A DNA stretch of 64,000 nucleotides from Gigaspora margarita (GCA_009809945.1 WTPW01000570.1:167654-231653), one strand, 5' to 3'; shown: positions 1 through 11,596, numbered from the stretch's first letter. Numbers and translations: made by a program. Notes: a model not told the origin generated them from the letters alone.

Positions 1-540
1 AGGTCTGACCCAACTCAACCCAACTCAGGTTGAACCCAGATCGATAATAGTTGCTATATAGTAAAGTCTATTTTACTATATAAATCGATAAAATCTGCTT
101 AAGTAAACTTGTCTAAAAGATCAAAATGCATATGTTCTGAAATTTTTATCCAAATTAGAGAAATTTTTATTATTTGACTTTTAATTTTTTATATTCAACG
201 AAAAAATTAGAATCTTTTTAAAAATATGTTCAACGAATGTATAACTTAAAAGTTAAATAGTAAACTGTTCTCAAATTTGGATGAATGTTTTAAAGTATAT
301 GTATTTTGATCTTCCAAACAAGTTTACTTAAGCACATTTTATCAATTTAGATAGTAAAATTTGGACTTTACTATGTAGTGACTACTTGCAATCATTGAAA
401 ATAATCTGACCTGGGTCTGATCTGACTCGGGTATTTTCTAACCTGGGTCTGACCTGACCTGGGTTTGATCTGACCCAACCAAACCCAGGTTGGGCCTGAC
501 CCAGGTTGATTGGGTCAGACCCAACCTAGCTAAGACCCCT
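1..540. mobile_element. Foldback (TIR) element, left end cut by window edge
   Basis: Bases 50-180 are the reverse complement of about 240-400, and the outer parts are built of repeated GACCTGGGT / GGTTGGGTC motifs in opposite orientation, so the whole segment folds into one hairpin centred near 210-230. The right end lies near 540; the matching left end falls before base 1. Both arms carry a GCTTAAGTAAACTTGT block (near 97 and, inverted, near 318) also seen in the hairpin-array elements at 52.7-54.7 and 58.0-59.2 kb. No coding capacity. Non-autonomous DNA element; superfamily unknown because one end is missing. Confidence 0.7.
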
Positions 541-614
541 ATTATCTGATTTAACTCTATATTTTTTTACCATATCTCCTTAACATTCACAAGTTCGTAT
601 TCAAGTCCAATGAA

Positions 615-746
615 ATGCCAAAAAGAAAATGCTGCATCTGTGATTACTGCCAACAACAATATTATCATTCTTATAATATGCAGAGAAAATTGCACTCCCA
701 CTTAAAAAAAAGTATCATGATGAAGAAACCAAGCATGACAACTTGA
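615..746 (+). CDS. Small Cys/His-rich ORF, possible zinc-finger remnant
   Basis: A 43-codon ORF starting ATG at 615 and ending TGA at 744-746. The peptide begins MPKRKCCICDYC and continues with a His pair in LHSHLKK, giving a CxxC followed 15 residues later by HxH, loosely like a C2H2 or BED-type finger. BED fingers are found at the N-terminus of hAT transposases, and hAT-type elements lie close by, so this could be a scrap of one; that is inference. It is too short to be a known complete protein, and no continuation in the same or other frames is convincing. Chance occurrence is quite possible. Confidence 0.2.
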   Translation: MPKRKCCICDYCQQQYYHSYNMQRKLHSHLKKSIMMKKPSMTT

Positions 747-1813
747 AGAACAATAATTGAAAACAAAATACTGAATTTCAAATTTTATTTTTTTTATTTC
801 TTTGTTTGTAAGTCATTTGCTAATTAGAAGGACTGAATTTACTAATATAGCCTAGTACTGGCAGTAATATGTACTGTGTGAGTGAAAAACAGCAACAAAA
901 TTTTTTTTTGATTTGACTTTTGTGTTGGTGAACTTGCCTGTAAGTTGTATACATTTGTGCAAAAATTGGATTTGTTTTTTCTTTGAAATTTTGTATTTTT
1001 TCTTGTATTGTTGTAAATTTTTAGTTTGTTGTGAAATGAAACTAAGAAGATACAATCATGTACTCTTCGAATGCTAGGGCTAAGAGAATTTTATTGCGTA
1101 CTCCCTAGTATTAAATTTTTATTTATAGCTTTATAGAAGCTTATCATTTAAAGAAAAGAGTATTACTATAATAATAACTCTGTGCCTTAAAATTACAGTA
1201 TTTCTTTATTATATCTTGGCCTTATAATTATTATTTTTCTTATATAATAATTAATTGATAATACTTCTGATTATCTTTATTTTGTTCCACCTTACTAATT
1301 ATATCCTTTATCCTTTTTCTATTTAGTTTATCGATACTTACTTTATGTTATTACATATATAGTTGTTCTGATTTCCATATATATACTTCTATAGATATAT
1401 TTAATTACTATACCCGAATTCATACTACATTATTCTGTGATATGTAAATATGAATTGGGTTGATACAAGGACAATATTAAGCATCATTAAACAATTAAAG
1501 CCTTTATATATTATCACAAATTTGCTAATCCAAAAAATACTTAGAAAAGCAGATGTCAAGATTAATGTTTCAGGTATAATGCCTTAAAAAAGATAGTAAT
1601 ATGAAGGAAAGTTTATTGGTATTGAAGGAAATAATGATTAGTAAAATTAGAAGGAAGTTGATCTAACAGTTGAATAGTTTAATTATTTATATATATTGAA
1701 CATGTATATAAGTCCAATATATTTGCTCTTCATGTATAATCAGATCATTAGTGAGTTATGATTATAAAGTATTAGAAAGTATAGAATATTATCTTAATGA
1801 ATTCTCTTTATAA
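747..1813. other. AT-rich stretch, nothing recognised
   Basis: About 1.1 kb of AT-rich sequence with short T-runs. No ORF of believable composition, no inverted or tandem repeat that I could see, and no similarity to the other repeats of the window. Confidence 0.5.
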
Positions 1814-2654
1814 CAGTGATAGTAAATGACCTGAAATGACCCAAATGACCCAAATGGCAAATGACTAGTCATTGGGTCATTTCGAGGCTCAAATGATCTA
1901 GAAGGTCATTTAACATGTATTAGTTAATATTCTAATACTCTTTTGCCAATCAGAATTGGCCGCCAAACAAAATTAAAACAATCAATAATTGTAGCTATAA
2001 GTCAATTAATATTTATGTCTTTTGTTCGAAATAATAAATTGCATATTTCGAACACCTTACTTAAAACATAAATATTGATTGACTTAGTAAAATTTGGAAC
2101 TTTAATCTATAGCTAAGATTATTGATAAGGAAGTAATAAAGTTTGATAACTGTTAATACGAGCAAATCAACCAATAAAATTATTTTATATGCCAATGAAC
2201 TAAAGGAACTTAATACTGGTAACCAAAATGATCTTGTCATGATTTAATAGCTTGGAGTTATTTAAATTTCGATCAAGCAATCAAGTTATTTACCATTCCT
2301 AGGTAGGACCAGGCATATAAACTTTTATTGGTTTGGGCCTGAGTCTATTAATACCTAGCCCAACCCAGCTTACTTTGAAACCTATACGTATGCATTATGT
2401 TATGTAGTTAAAGTTGATCAATCTATGTAAAAAATATTAGATATGGGATACAAACTCTATATGCATGATGGTCTAATGACTAAATGACCCTCAAATAACC
2501 TCAGTCATTTCTTAATGACCATGGTCATTTGGTCACGAGTCATTTCTAAATGACCCAAAATTGAGATGACTGTTAATAACTGGTCATTTTAGGATCATAA
2601 TCATTTGAGGTCATTTGAAAAATTTGCAAATGACCAGGTCATTTACTATCACTG
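1814..2654. mobile_element. Non-autonomous hAT-type element with perfect 8-bp TSD
   Basis: The ends are a perfect 20-bp inverted repeat, CAGTGATAGTAAATGACCTG at 1814-1833 and its reverse complement at 2635-2654. They are flanked by a perfect 8-bp direct repeat, CTTTATAA, at 1806-1813 and 2655-2662. CAGTG ends plus an 8-bp target duplication are the hallmark of hAT elements. Inside the ends, the motif AAATGACC or its complement is repeated many times (about 1825-1915 and 2470-2640), as expected of sub-terminal transposase-binding sites. There is no transposase ORF, so it needs a helper in trans. A smaller hairpin element sits inside at 1981-2126. Confidence 0.9.
1981..2126. mobile_element. Small hairpin element nested in the hAT element
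   Basis: ATCAATAATTGTAGCTATA near 1981 and AAGTCAATTAATATTTATG near 2000 are matched by inverted copies ending near 2126, with TTGTTCGAAATA close to the loop on both sides. The piece can form an imperfect hairpin of about 60-bp arms. It interrupts the sub-terminal repeat pattern of the surrounding element, so it is probably a later insertion. No target duplication was established. Confidence 0.5.
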
Positions 2655-2662
2655 CTTTATAA

Positions 2663-3095
2663 TAAAAACTCCTTAGTGAATATTTGTTATATCATATATT
2701 ATGACTTTATTATTTTTGTATTGTTTCTCTTTGAGTCTATTTTTGTTATATTTATAAACCTGACTTATGTTTTTTTTCTAAATCTGTCCCCTAATCTGAT
2801 GTTCTCTTATTTTTTGATAGTAATACCAGTTATGATCCAACTGAACCCATCCCTAATCAAGATCCAAACTTGATTTTGATGTTCAATTAGCAAGAAAGTG
2901 ACCATTATATAATAAAATCATTCAATTATTGCATCCAATCAGAATTAGTGGACAAATGAAAAAATATGAATTAGACTATATACTTTATTTCACTATATTA
3001 CTAGTAAATTTAAACCAGATTTTCCAAATATATTATATGTAGCAATGTTTTACTATAAAGAATTTTGTTACAAATCAATACACAATACTAAAGTT
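2663..3095. other. AT-rich spacer, no gene seen
   Basis: The short ORF at 2676-2873 has the Phe/Ile/Leu composition expected of random AT-rich DNA and no recognisable domain. No repeat structure was found apart from the flanking elements. Confidence 0.45.
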
Positions 3096-3375
3096 TGAGT
3101 CAAAATCCTGACAAACAAAATCCTGACAGGTTATAATCCTAACAAAAAAATCCTGACAATCAAAAATCCTGATAATCAAAAAAAGCTTCCCTTGAGCAAC
3201 TTTACTATAAAATCAACTAAACCCAAACCCTAATCCAGATACTTACTCTAACCCTAATCTAGACACTTACCTAACCCCTGACCTAACTTAATAATTTTTT
3301 TGTTGTTGGGATTGTTGGGATTTATATTGCTAGGATTTTTTGTTAGAATTATAACCTGTCAGAATCAGTGTATAA
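3096..3375. mobile_element. Foldback element with AATCCTGACA sub-repeats and CCCTAA-like core
   Basis: The left arm (about 3096-3185) is built of repeated AATCCTGACAA units and includes GACAGGTTATAATCCTAAC; the right arm (about 3290-3370) carries the inverted counterpart, ending in ATAACCTGTCAGAATC. Between the arms lies a degenerate telomere-like tract (CCCTAATCC, CTAACCCTAAT, CTAACCCC; about 3217-3285). It belongs to the same structural class as the elements at 24.6, 25.1, 26.8, 30.1 and 35.6 kb. No gene. Confidence 0.65.
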
Positions 3376-3654
3376 ATTTTATGATAAAAATCTGGATCTA
3401 CTGTTTTTTATATTACATATACCAGTATTTTAAAATTGGGCTAGTACAACAAATCATGTATAATCTGGAATTTTTTGAAGTAATCAGTGCATGCATCTAT
3501 GTGTCCAATGATCTGATAATCATTTTTTACTAATGCAGGTTTTTTTTGACCTAGTATTTTTTTATATAACAGGTGCAAGTACTGGTAAATTAAAATTTCT
3601 ATTTTAAACACTAGTTAGGATTCTATTTGTTGGAATTTTGACCAGTACTCACAA

Positions 3655-4456
3655 TACTGTATGTGGTTAAGGTTGATTTGGTATTATCATGATACAATTA
3701 ATAGAATTTGAATTGTAATAACATTCTTGATTATAACTTGCCTATCAATATTTTAGTTTTAATATTTTTGCTCATAGATTGTATATTCAATCAAAAGCAT
3801 TAAAGCAAATTATATTGCTACATTAGTTTTAGCATACTGATCACATTTTGAATATAGCATAATTTTATCAGTTGGCAGATTGATATAAAACTATGAACTA
3901 CAAAAATTGCCATAATATGGACAGCAAAATTCTGTCCAAAAATTTATGAAAAAAGGAAAAATCTAGAAATATTTAGTGGAATATAATTTTTTCTTAGTAT
4001 TTGTTAATATATTCACTATTTTTATTTATCTATTGTAGAGTTATTGTTTTTGTTTTGCACTTGTTCTTGAACTTAAGACCATTATACAAAACGCTTGAAA
4101 ATTTGTAAATCATTTGATTTACTTTTTTAGCTATTTTTTTTACTCAAAATAGTAGTATATATTAGGTAATCAAACAACAAAAGCAAATTTGAAAAATTTA
4201 CATTTTATGATTTTAAGAGAGCATTAATAATTAATGAATTCTTTTGTTCTCATCTTTGATAATTAGAGATTATTATTTAATCAGCCCAATAAAAAATCCT
4301 ACAAAAAAAAATGTAAAATGCCAAATATAGAGCAAATATATATGCAAATTTGCATCAGGCCATAGATATTTACTTCTAAAAAGCACATTTTTACTATTGG
4401 TTGTTATAGTATTTGTAATTTCATTCTATGGATAATTGCATTTATTTTTTTTTTAA
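3655..4456 (+). repeat. Repeat A, copy 1 (left part)
   Basis: An unclassified dispersed repeat of about 0.8-1.3 kb. It runs from TATGTGGTTAAGGTTGATTT through CACTTGTTCTTGAAC near 4060 and CAGCCCAATAAAAAATCCTA near 4282 to TTCATTCTATGGATAATTGC near 4422. Matching sequence occurs, always in this orientation, at 26,690, 38,540, 45,110/47,594 and 60,040. There are no clear LTRs, TIRs or poly(A), so its class is unknown. This copy is interrupted by the TIR element at 4459-4644 and continues after it to about 4930. Confidence 0.75.
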
Positions 4457-4458
4457 TA

Positions 4459-4644
4459 CAATTGAACCTCCCAAAACTGATCCTGTCAAACCTGATAACC
4501 TGTCAAATCTGATAAAAAATTAATCCACCAAGTCCATTTTTGTTATATGAATCCAATAGTTTATAATAATTTCAAATCCAATAATCTCTCAATACTCATA
4601 CAAAACCTGTCCATCATGCATATTGGTTTGAGGAAGTTTAACTG
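4459..4644. mobile_element. pogo/Tc1-mariner-type MITE (TA target), in repeat A
   Basis: The left end CAATTGAACCTCCCAAAACT and the right end, read in reverse complement as CAGTTAAACTTCCTCAAACC, form an inverted repeat flanked by TA (4457-4458 and 4645-4646). Inside, the motifs CCTGTCAAA / CTGATAA are tandemly repeated near the left end. The same ends occur at 55,522-55,705. Repeat A copy 5 (60.8 kb) shows the uninterrupted site, so this is a genuine insertion. About 186 bp, no coding capacity. Confidence 0.8.
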
Positions 4645-4646
4645 TA

Positions 4647-4930
4647 GTCAAATATCTTATCATACTAAAGTACTAGTCACATTAACAGAATAAACAGTAA
4701 TTCATAATGAGCAAATGTTGTCTGGATATAGAAAAAAGTACTACATATGCTCAGTGAAGGTGCAACATGTGATGCTTTCAATATGTATTCACACCTTTGC
4801 TTCACCCATGCATAATCTAATAATATGCAAGATTTTGTGGACACACATCTCTTAATTTGCCATATAACCACTAGATAGCTGTGCAATGTTGTCATGCAAA
4901 ACCAGGAATGGAAAACTAGATAGTGGTTAA
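4647..4930 (+). repeat. Repeat A, copy 1 (right part)
   Basis: Sequence after the MITE continues repeat A: ACTAGTCACATTAACAGA at about 4670 is also found at 60,827. The following block around TAGATAGCTGTGCAATG (4873) and GTGGTTAAATTTGAATG (4924) recurs at 38,548-38,605, and part of TTTGTGGACACACATCTCTT recurs at 27,287. The order of blocks differs between copies, so the boundaries are uncertain. Confidence 0.6.
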
Positions 4931-7291
4931 ATTTGAATGAATATATAATAATAAAAAAACATATATATATTGTATAATATTTATAAATTAACAGACAAAA
5001 TAAAAGTGAAATTAGTCAAATTTATGTATTTGTATAATATAAAATTTTTATAAAATATAAAAGTTAGTATTTTCATTTACATAAACAATTTGTATAAAAA
5101 AACAGACAGGTAAAATATGATAATATTTTTTGGTAAATTTAGCTATATGAATATAATTGTATTAGTATTATTTTATTTATATGCATTGTAATAATTTTGG
5201 TTTAACGCAACTGGATATTCTGGAGGAGGCTGCTAAAAAGACATGAATGCACCAAGGATATTTCTAATTTTATTTTTAAGTTTATAGTTTAAGTGACAAT
5301 AGCCCTTGAGAAATCATTTAATTACATACTAAAAAGCATTGCATTACATAATAAATTTATTTTGAATTATGGTAGCAAATGACTCTGGCAATTAAAGATT
5401 TATTTAGTAAAATTTTGGCAAAACACATGTTTGAAAAGTGGGTAATCAGTTGAAGTAGCAAGAAGAATAATAAGATATCATGAAAATGGCAATTGTAATT
5501 GTACTTGGAGTAGCCATAGAAGTAGTGATAGTTGTTGTCTGTCACAGCAAGCTGGATATGGACAAAATGAATAATGGAATCATGTGAATATTATGTCTAA
5601 AGTGGGTGAGCAAGTGCAAAAGATCGAGATTGTTTAAAGAATCTGCTTCAATAACTTTGGAGTTTATTTATATTTTATTTTATTTTTTTATTTATTTGTT
5701 TGTTTTTCTTATTATGAAGCCATCTTTGTCAGGCTGATTGTGCCCATTATGTTTTAATGGCTGTGCTTGTATTTAAATTACTCATGCTATTGAATTTAAC
5801 ATGGTTTGGCTATGTGCATGAATATAGTAGCTGAAGGTGTTATATAGTTGCTCCTCTTTTCAATCTTCTTTGCAACAATAATAAAAATATATGTAATAGG
5901 TGATACTTTAGAGGTGGCAAATAATATGTGCCAAAGTAATGAACATGAATATGCCAAGCAGAAATATGTTTTTTATTTTTTCATAATTTAATGGATAATA
6001 GCACTCAATAAATTTATCTATATGATACATTCTGATATTGTATTAATATTAATAAAAGTTTGTGAATAAGTAAGTTACTGTTATCTTGTTTACGTGTTTA
6101 CAAATATATATGCTATATATTATACTATATATGCTATATACAATCAAAAGTGATAAGCAATGCACAAAAAATTACATATAGGTAGGCACAGAAGTAATAC
6201 AGATAATTCAATCTAACCAATTAGATTATACAAAAATGATAGACTTTACAACTTTAGTAGTATTAGATATTGCTTTTGGAAGTTTTTGCTTATGAGGCAG
6301 TACAGGTAATTAATTGTTTTTTTATAACTGCTCTTGCTTGTATTATATAATAACTTCGTTTGACAAAATTGATAATAATTGATTGCCAAAGATTATAGTA
6401 AAAAATGTATATATGCAGCAGGTATAATAAAGGGATTAGTTGATTAGCTCTAATTATAATAAGGTATATATTAATAATTAATTTAAGAATATAAGTAATG
6501 TCTTTATACACAATAGTTATAGTTAAATTCTGATTGTTATATATGTATGTAGCATATTATATAACAAGCTTGTAATGCAATTAATCAGGTATCAGCTTGA
6601 TTAGTTAGCACTAACTTAACTACTCCTCTAATAATTTATATAAATACTTATTGGTACTCAGGTTCTAAAATATTTAACAATATTTATTGGTTTTAAGCTA
6701 TGATAAAAACAGATACAAAACCCATGCATTATATTATTATTTAAATTTAATTATATTGATTCATTTATTTAAGTATAAAAAGATCCAAAATATTGTAGTT
6801 CAAAAAAAATTTAAACCTTTAAATTATTAAATCGAGAAAAGTTAATATAAATGTGAAAGAAAAAACATATGATGTGTTTATTAAAGGATTGCATTAAAAT
6901 AGCAACTTGACAAACATTGTTATTTTAAATAAGAGTTCAACTCAAAGCTTAACATTATAATGATAAACAAGCAATAAAAGGTCAAGCTCAAAGAAATATC
7001 TATAATAATATATTTAGCAAGACGCTACTTGAAATTTTTGTATAGAAAGTTATTAGATAAATTTAAAGGCTATTTTGAAGAGTGCATTATAAGATGCAAA
7101 GTCAGAACAGATAGTAAAAATTAAGAACAATTTTTATTGTTAATAATTATAAATATAAACATGATTTTATATAGAAAGATGAATATCAATCAATTTTAAT
7201 TAGTATTAAAAGAGTATGGTGCTGCTTAATGCAGAGTTAAAAGAATAGTATTTTTTATAGTAGTGTAAAAAGTATATGAGGTGTAATTACA
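4931..7291. other. Long AT-rich intergenic stretch, no gene recognised
   Basis: About 2.4 kb with no ORF longer than about 75 codons and none with recognisable motifs. A segment around 5210-5660 is slightly less AT-rich (for example CTGTCACAGCAAGCTGGATA) and could be an old decayed element, but nothing identifies it. TATATA runs occur around 6100-6140. Confidence 0.45.
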
Positions 7292-7793
7292 TTAAGGGGG
7301 CATCTATAAATTACATTAAGTACCCCTACATAGTAGCTCTTGACCCCTCTAGACTATATAAAAAAAATTTTAAAAATCCGTATATTTATATATATAATTT
7401 TACAAAAACTTGGATATATTATGACCCAGTGATCCAATCTGGATGATTTTGGTACCATTCGATTTGTCTCTATGAGGCGAATCCAATAGTACCAAAATCA
7501 TTTCATGTAGACCACTGGATCAAGAGCTATTTACAAAAAACCATTGATTTTATGGTAATTTTAGAATAAAACATAATAACCAATTGTATTTTGTTAAGAA
7601 AACGTGACCCAGTGATCCAAATCAAATAATTTTGGTACCATTCGAATCCTCTCCTTGAGACGGACATCTGAGCCAAGTTTTAACAAATTTTTATAAAAAA
7701 ATTATGTTATATTTTTTTAACCCCCCTACTATTCAAAAAATCGTTATATTTGGGGGACTCCTCAAATATAACGTTATTTATAGATGCCCCTAA
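7292..7793. mobile_element. TIR element with GGGGCATCTATAAAT ends
   Basis: The left end TTAAGGGGGCATCTATAAAT and the right end (reverse complement TTAGGGGCATCTATAAATAA) are inverted repeats about 500 bp apart. The interior holds a hairpin (about 7422-7515) built on GACCCAGTGATCCAA and GATTTTGGTACCATTCGA, and a second partial direct copy of that block at about 7607-7655. The (A/T)AGGGG(G)C ends resemble those of some hAT families, but I found no clear target duplication. No coding capacity. Confidence 0.65.
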
Positions 7794-7822
7794 ATGGAAA
7801 AAATTTAGAATGTATTTTTTTT

Positions 7823-8107
7823 TTTTTTTTGTGTCAAAGTTTCCACTTTGGAGAAAGGTATTTATTCAAGCAACCAGATCCAAAGTGCCTCTTTGGGCAC
7901 CTGATATTTGTTACATTGATGAGGATACAACTAGCCATACGTACAACTTTTGGTTGTCTAATTTAAGTAGTCCACCCGAAGGTTCTATACTAGTTGCCAT
8001 ACCTGCAACCCAACTAGGAGGTTACCTATTTAAACTCTCTAGTTCATGCTTCACCTGCTAACCCTACTTGTATCACTAGTACAGTCCTCTGTTACATTAG
8101 TCAGTCA
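7823..8107 (-). mobile_element. SINE-like retroposon, minus strand, with poly(A) and TSD
   Basis: Read on the minus strand this roughly 285-bp unit ends in a run of A (the T-run at 7815-7830) and is flanked by a direct repeat, AGAATGTATTTTTT, at about 7807-7820 and 8109-8122. That is the signature of target-primed reverse transcription. A diverged second copy lies 490 bp away in the same orientation (8323-8613) and a third, more decayed one on the plus strand at 11,398-11,596. The open frame across it is incidental. Possible weak A-box-like TAGCAGGTGAAG on the minus strand; no good B box, so its RNA origin is unclear. Confidence 0.7.
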
Positions 8108-8322
8108 AGAATGTATTTTTTTGAGAGTTATTACTTATTATTATATAATGATAATTATTCTTATATAGAAGTTTTATACATATCATAATTTTTGTATTTT
8201 ATTAAATGGTGGATATGCTAGTTTTTATTAATAAATTTTATATATTTTATATTAGCAAGGTTTATTTTTATAATTGGTCATTGTATAAGACTACTGTTAT
8301 AAATTAGTAATATTGTGTTTTT

Positions 8323-8613
8323 GTTTTTTTTTTATGTCAAAGTTTCTGCTTTAGAAAAAGGATTTTATTTAAGCAAACAGATCAAGGGCATCTCTTTAAA
8401 CACCCAACATTTGTTACATTGATGAGGATACAACTAGCCATACATACAATTTTTGGTTGTCAAATTTAAATAGTCTGCCCGAAGGTTCTACATTAGTTGG
8501 CATACCTATAACCCAACTAGAGAGTTATCTATTTAAACTCTCTGGTCCATGCTTCGCCTGCTAATGCTACTTGTATTACTGGTACAATCCTCAATACATT
8601 AACTAGTTTATCC
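8323..8613 (-). mobile_element. Second copy of the SINE-like retroposon
   Basis: This shares GTTACATTGATGAGGATACA and AACCCAACTAG and the general layout with the copy at 7823-8107. It has a T-run (minus-strand poly(A)) at about 8318-8333 and an approximate target duplication, ATTGTGTTTT against ATTATGTTTT. It is clearly diverged from copy 1, so the two are independent insertions rather than a recent duplication. Confidence 0.65.
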
Positions 8614-8629
8614 ACATTATGTTTTGTCA

Positions 8630-10090
8630 CTTAATATACAAAGAAAATTTTGATAGGAATATTGTGATTATTTAAAACTAGTAATGTATAAAATTACAAA
8701 TAAGTAAGCAATTAATTTGCTATCTTTTAAACAAATAAAATTAGTGATATAATATTTGATATTGCGCAAAACAAATATGATCATATATTGTGCATAAAAA
8801 ATAATAACACATTATGATATTAGTTAGAAATTATAAATAGCAATGATATAGATATTTGAAAATAATGTAATAGAGCTATGAATTAGTTGTCTAGTTTGTT
8901 TTGGTCCAAAAAATAGTAGTCTTTTAAAAAGTTAGACAGACTGCAGTACAGGACTAATTAAGACCAATAAGTATGGGACTGGACAGAATGATTATTAGAC
9001 TAATTAAATATAGTATGAATTAGATTAAAATATTAATTATTATATATTATTATATGTTATATTACAGACTTCATTCAAACTATTAGTTTAATACTCATTT
9101 TATCACATAAAAGTACTCTAACAAATACTTAAACCTGTCTATTATTATCAGAAATAGTAATATATATATAGATAATTATTTTAGTTAAAAATATAATTTG
9201 TAAATCTAATTCTTGTTAAAGGGAATCTGCTATTATAATAAAGGTAAATTTATATGAAAATCTTTAAATTTATTATCATTGTTTAGGTCTTTATACAATA
9301 ATTTAATGCTAACTATATTAGGAGGACTAGCAGTTTTGTTCAAACTGATTGACTAATCTGATTAATGAGCCCTATGTATAAGAAATTCAGCTTTTTTCAG
9401 AACAGTTGTTTGCTTAGCTTATGACTTTATATCAAATAAATAAAAAGATCTCATGTTTACAATTAGATATTTCATTTATTGTATATATAATTTAAATTTA
9501 ATAGGAGTTTCAGACTAAAGTTCAAATTTCTGGTTTTGAATTAGATATGTGATATATTTATTTCAAAATCAATGGTCTATAACTCCTATTTATTTTTTAT
9601 TGGCAAGTTTGTTTATATAATAATTAATTCATTTACAATTATACATTTGCTTTGAAATTTTATCAAAAAGTTTATTATTATATTACTGGATAACTCTTAT
9701 TCTTTTTCTGGTTTTGAAATTTCAAAACAAAAATAGGGGTTTTTGACTTTCATTTATTTACAAAATAGTTAACTTTAAAAATCCATAATATTTTAGATTA
9801 AATAATGCAAAAAATTGCAGAATTAGATTCTGATCTTATTTATAATTTATAATAATAAAGATATTAGAGCTGATGTTCAGTTTAGTCATACTCAAAAAAG
9901 ATAGGACTGGTCTGGTTCTAGGAGAACTAGTGGTCCTTCAGTTGGAGTTGGATCACTTAATAGCCGTATAATGCAATAGTTACTGCACTAATTATTTGCA
10001 AGATTTCAGATAATAAAAAATATAGTGAAAGAAATATGTAATGAACAGTATTTGAATGTATTATTGTGAGTGATAATAGTTATATATTTG
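8630..10090. other. AT-rich stretch, nothing recognised
   Basis: No ORF, hairpin element or repeat shared with the rest of the window was noticed. Sequence composition is uniform and very AT-rich. Confidence 0.4.
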
Positions 10091-10091
10091 T

Positions 10092-10310
10092 GGGTATTGT
10101 GACTTAGAGAAGTTGGTTAGTTGTCACCTCAAGTGGCAGGTCTAGGGTTCAAATCCCACTGGTGATACTTTGAAAAATAGACCTGTGGTATGATAACTAT
10201 TGTCTTGTCGATCAGTTGGGTATATTATCTGTGTTCTTGGTCAATATCTAGAATAGGAGCTTTTAGGCATATTTGTGTATTATTACACAGACAAATCCAA
10301 GGGACCAGAG
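10092..10310 (+). mobile_element. tRNA-derived SINE head with pol III A and B boxes
   Basis: A good B box, GGTTCAAATCC, lies at 10146-10156, and about 30 bp upstream there is an A-box match, TAGAGAAGTTGG, at 10105-10116. Around them the sequence can be drawn as a decayed tRNA with wobble-rich acceptor pairing. It is followed without a break by unrelated sequence (10,165 on), as in a tRNA-derived SINE. A functional tRNA is unlikely because the acceptor and T stems do not pair fully. No poly(A) tail or target duplication was identified, so the 3' boundary is uncertain. Confidence 0.55.
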
Positions 10311-10905
10311 AAATAAAACCTGTTTAGCAAGTCCTGAGTAAGGAAATAGTAAAGATCTTTGATGGTGCTACCAAAACCAGAGAATCAGAAACTGGAGCTA
10401 AAATATTGGACAGAAAAAGACCCTTAGGAATGGGGTCTACCAACCTGCCTGCTAGAGTCGCACTAGAGGAAAAGGACCATAGAAGTAAGTATTAAAGAAA
10501 GAAAGCACCATAGTAGTTCTAATGCCGAGTAAATCAACCCTTCTGAGCTAACTGGTTTGGAAGCTTGGGAAGTCAGTATAAGGACTAGTAGGATAGTAAA
10601 GATGAGTGCTAGAGTTGGAGTGAACCTTACAAGAGCAAGAAGTAGGTATTGGTAAGATGACAGAGGTAACCTTGTCTTGCAAATGTTAGCCTTGACCATA
10701 GCGATAATTACCAAAGTGTAGATAATATCTATATGGAACAGGAACTGCTCTACTAAGTTTTTAGTTGAGGATAAATTAGTCCTAAAGGTAGTAATTAGTA
10801 TCCAGTATAGACTCCAGGTTTAGAATGGTAGCTGTACTAATAATACAAGATGGGTTGGCAGGTAGAACAGTGATCAGAGGATTTAAAGGTAGGAGTACTA
10901 TTTTA
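10311..10905. other. Less AT-rich segment of unknown nature
   Basis: About 600 bp whose base composition is visibly richer in G and C than its surroundings. It follows the tRNA-like head directly. A minus-strand ORF at 10,463-10,714 encodes a hydrophobic 83-residue peptide with no recognised motif. It may be the body of a long SINE or a fragment of another retroelement; no RT motif was seen. Confidence 0.35.
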
Positions 10906-11397
10906 AAATTATATATAATCTTAATGGTAAATTTTTTTATAATTAATTTTATGAAAAATTATATTAAGTAAACTAATTTTAATACTTAAGACAAGTTTGT
11001 AGAGCAGGTTTTCTGATTCTAATAATAGTAAAATTATTAAAATTGGTTAAAAACTCAGTAAAAAATATATTTTTAAAGATTGGGTATTAAAATTTAGTAA
11101 TAAAACTAACTTATAAATTTACATAAATTGACCTATCAGAATTAGCAATTTTGTGTAATCCCAGAAAAATTTGGGCTGACCCAGAAAAACTTTGTAATAT
11201 ATACAACTATATTTTTTAAAATATAATAATAGTTCAAATTTTATCATAATAAATAAATTGTTTCATTTATATTTTGTAAAATTTTAATGAAAATTAGTTG
11301 TAATTTAAAAAAGTTTTATTAGTAGCATATATCAGTTTTATATAAAAATTTCAAAATACCATATAAAACTATATAAAAATGATCTATGTACCCTACC

Positions 11398-11596
11398 CTT
11401 AAATAGGCAATTTCTATAGTTGGGTTGCAGGTATGACAGCTAGTGTGGAACTTTAGGGTAAACCACTTAAATTAGATGCCAAAAGTGTATATGTGGCTAG
11501 TTTATCCTCATTATTGTAACAAATGCTAGCATTCCCTTAAGTAGGATACTGATGGCCCTAAACATCTTGAATAAAAATTTCCAAGTTCTGAAAATG
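11398..11596 (+). mobile_element. Third, decayed copy of the SINE-like retroposon
   Basis: On the plus strand, TTGGGTTGCAGGTATG near 11,419, GTGGCTAGTTTATCCTCAT near 11,492 and CTTGAATAAA near 11,566 match the minus-strand sequence of the units at 7823-8107 and 8323-8613 in the same order. The 5' part is missing or too diverged, and no poly(A) or target duplication remains. This is the oldest-looking of the three copies. Confidence 0.55.

Noticed and set aside
3217-3285. CCCTAA-like tracts as evidence of a chromosome end
   Set aside because: The tracts are short, degenerate, occur at many places and sit in foldback elements; none is a long terminal array.
4677-4895. 72-residue minus ORF
   Set aside because: Lies in the right part of repeat A and is not kept in the related block at 38.5 kb.
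7750-8061. 103-codon plus-strand ORF
   Set aside because: It lies across a minus-strand SINE-like retroposon and its T-run; no domain, and the other copies of the retroposon do not keep the frame.
10092-10170. Functional tRNA gene
   Set aside because: A and B boxes are present, but acceptor and T stems do not pair well and no terminator follows closely; better explained as a SINE head.
10463-10714. Hydrophobic 83-residue minus ORF as a membrane protein gene
   Set aside because: No start context, family or codon pattern to support it; lies in a segment that looks retroelement-derived.
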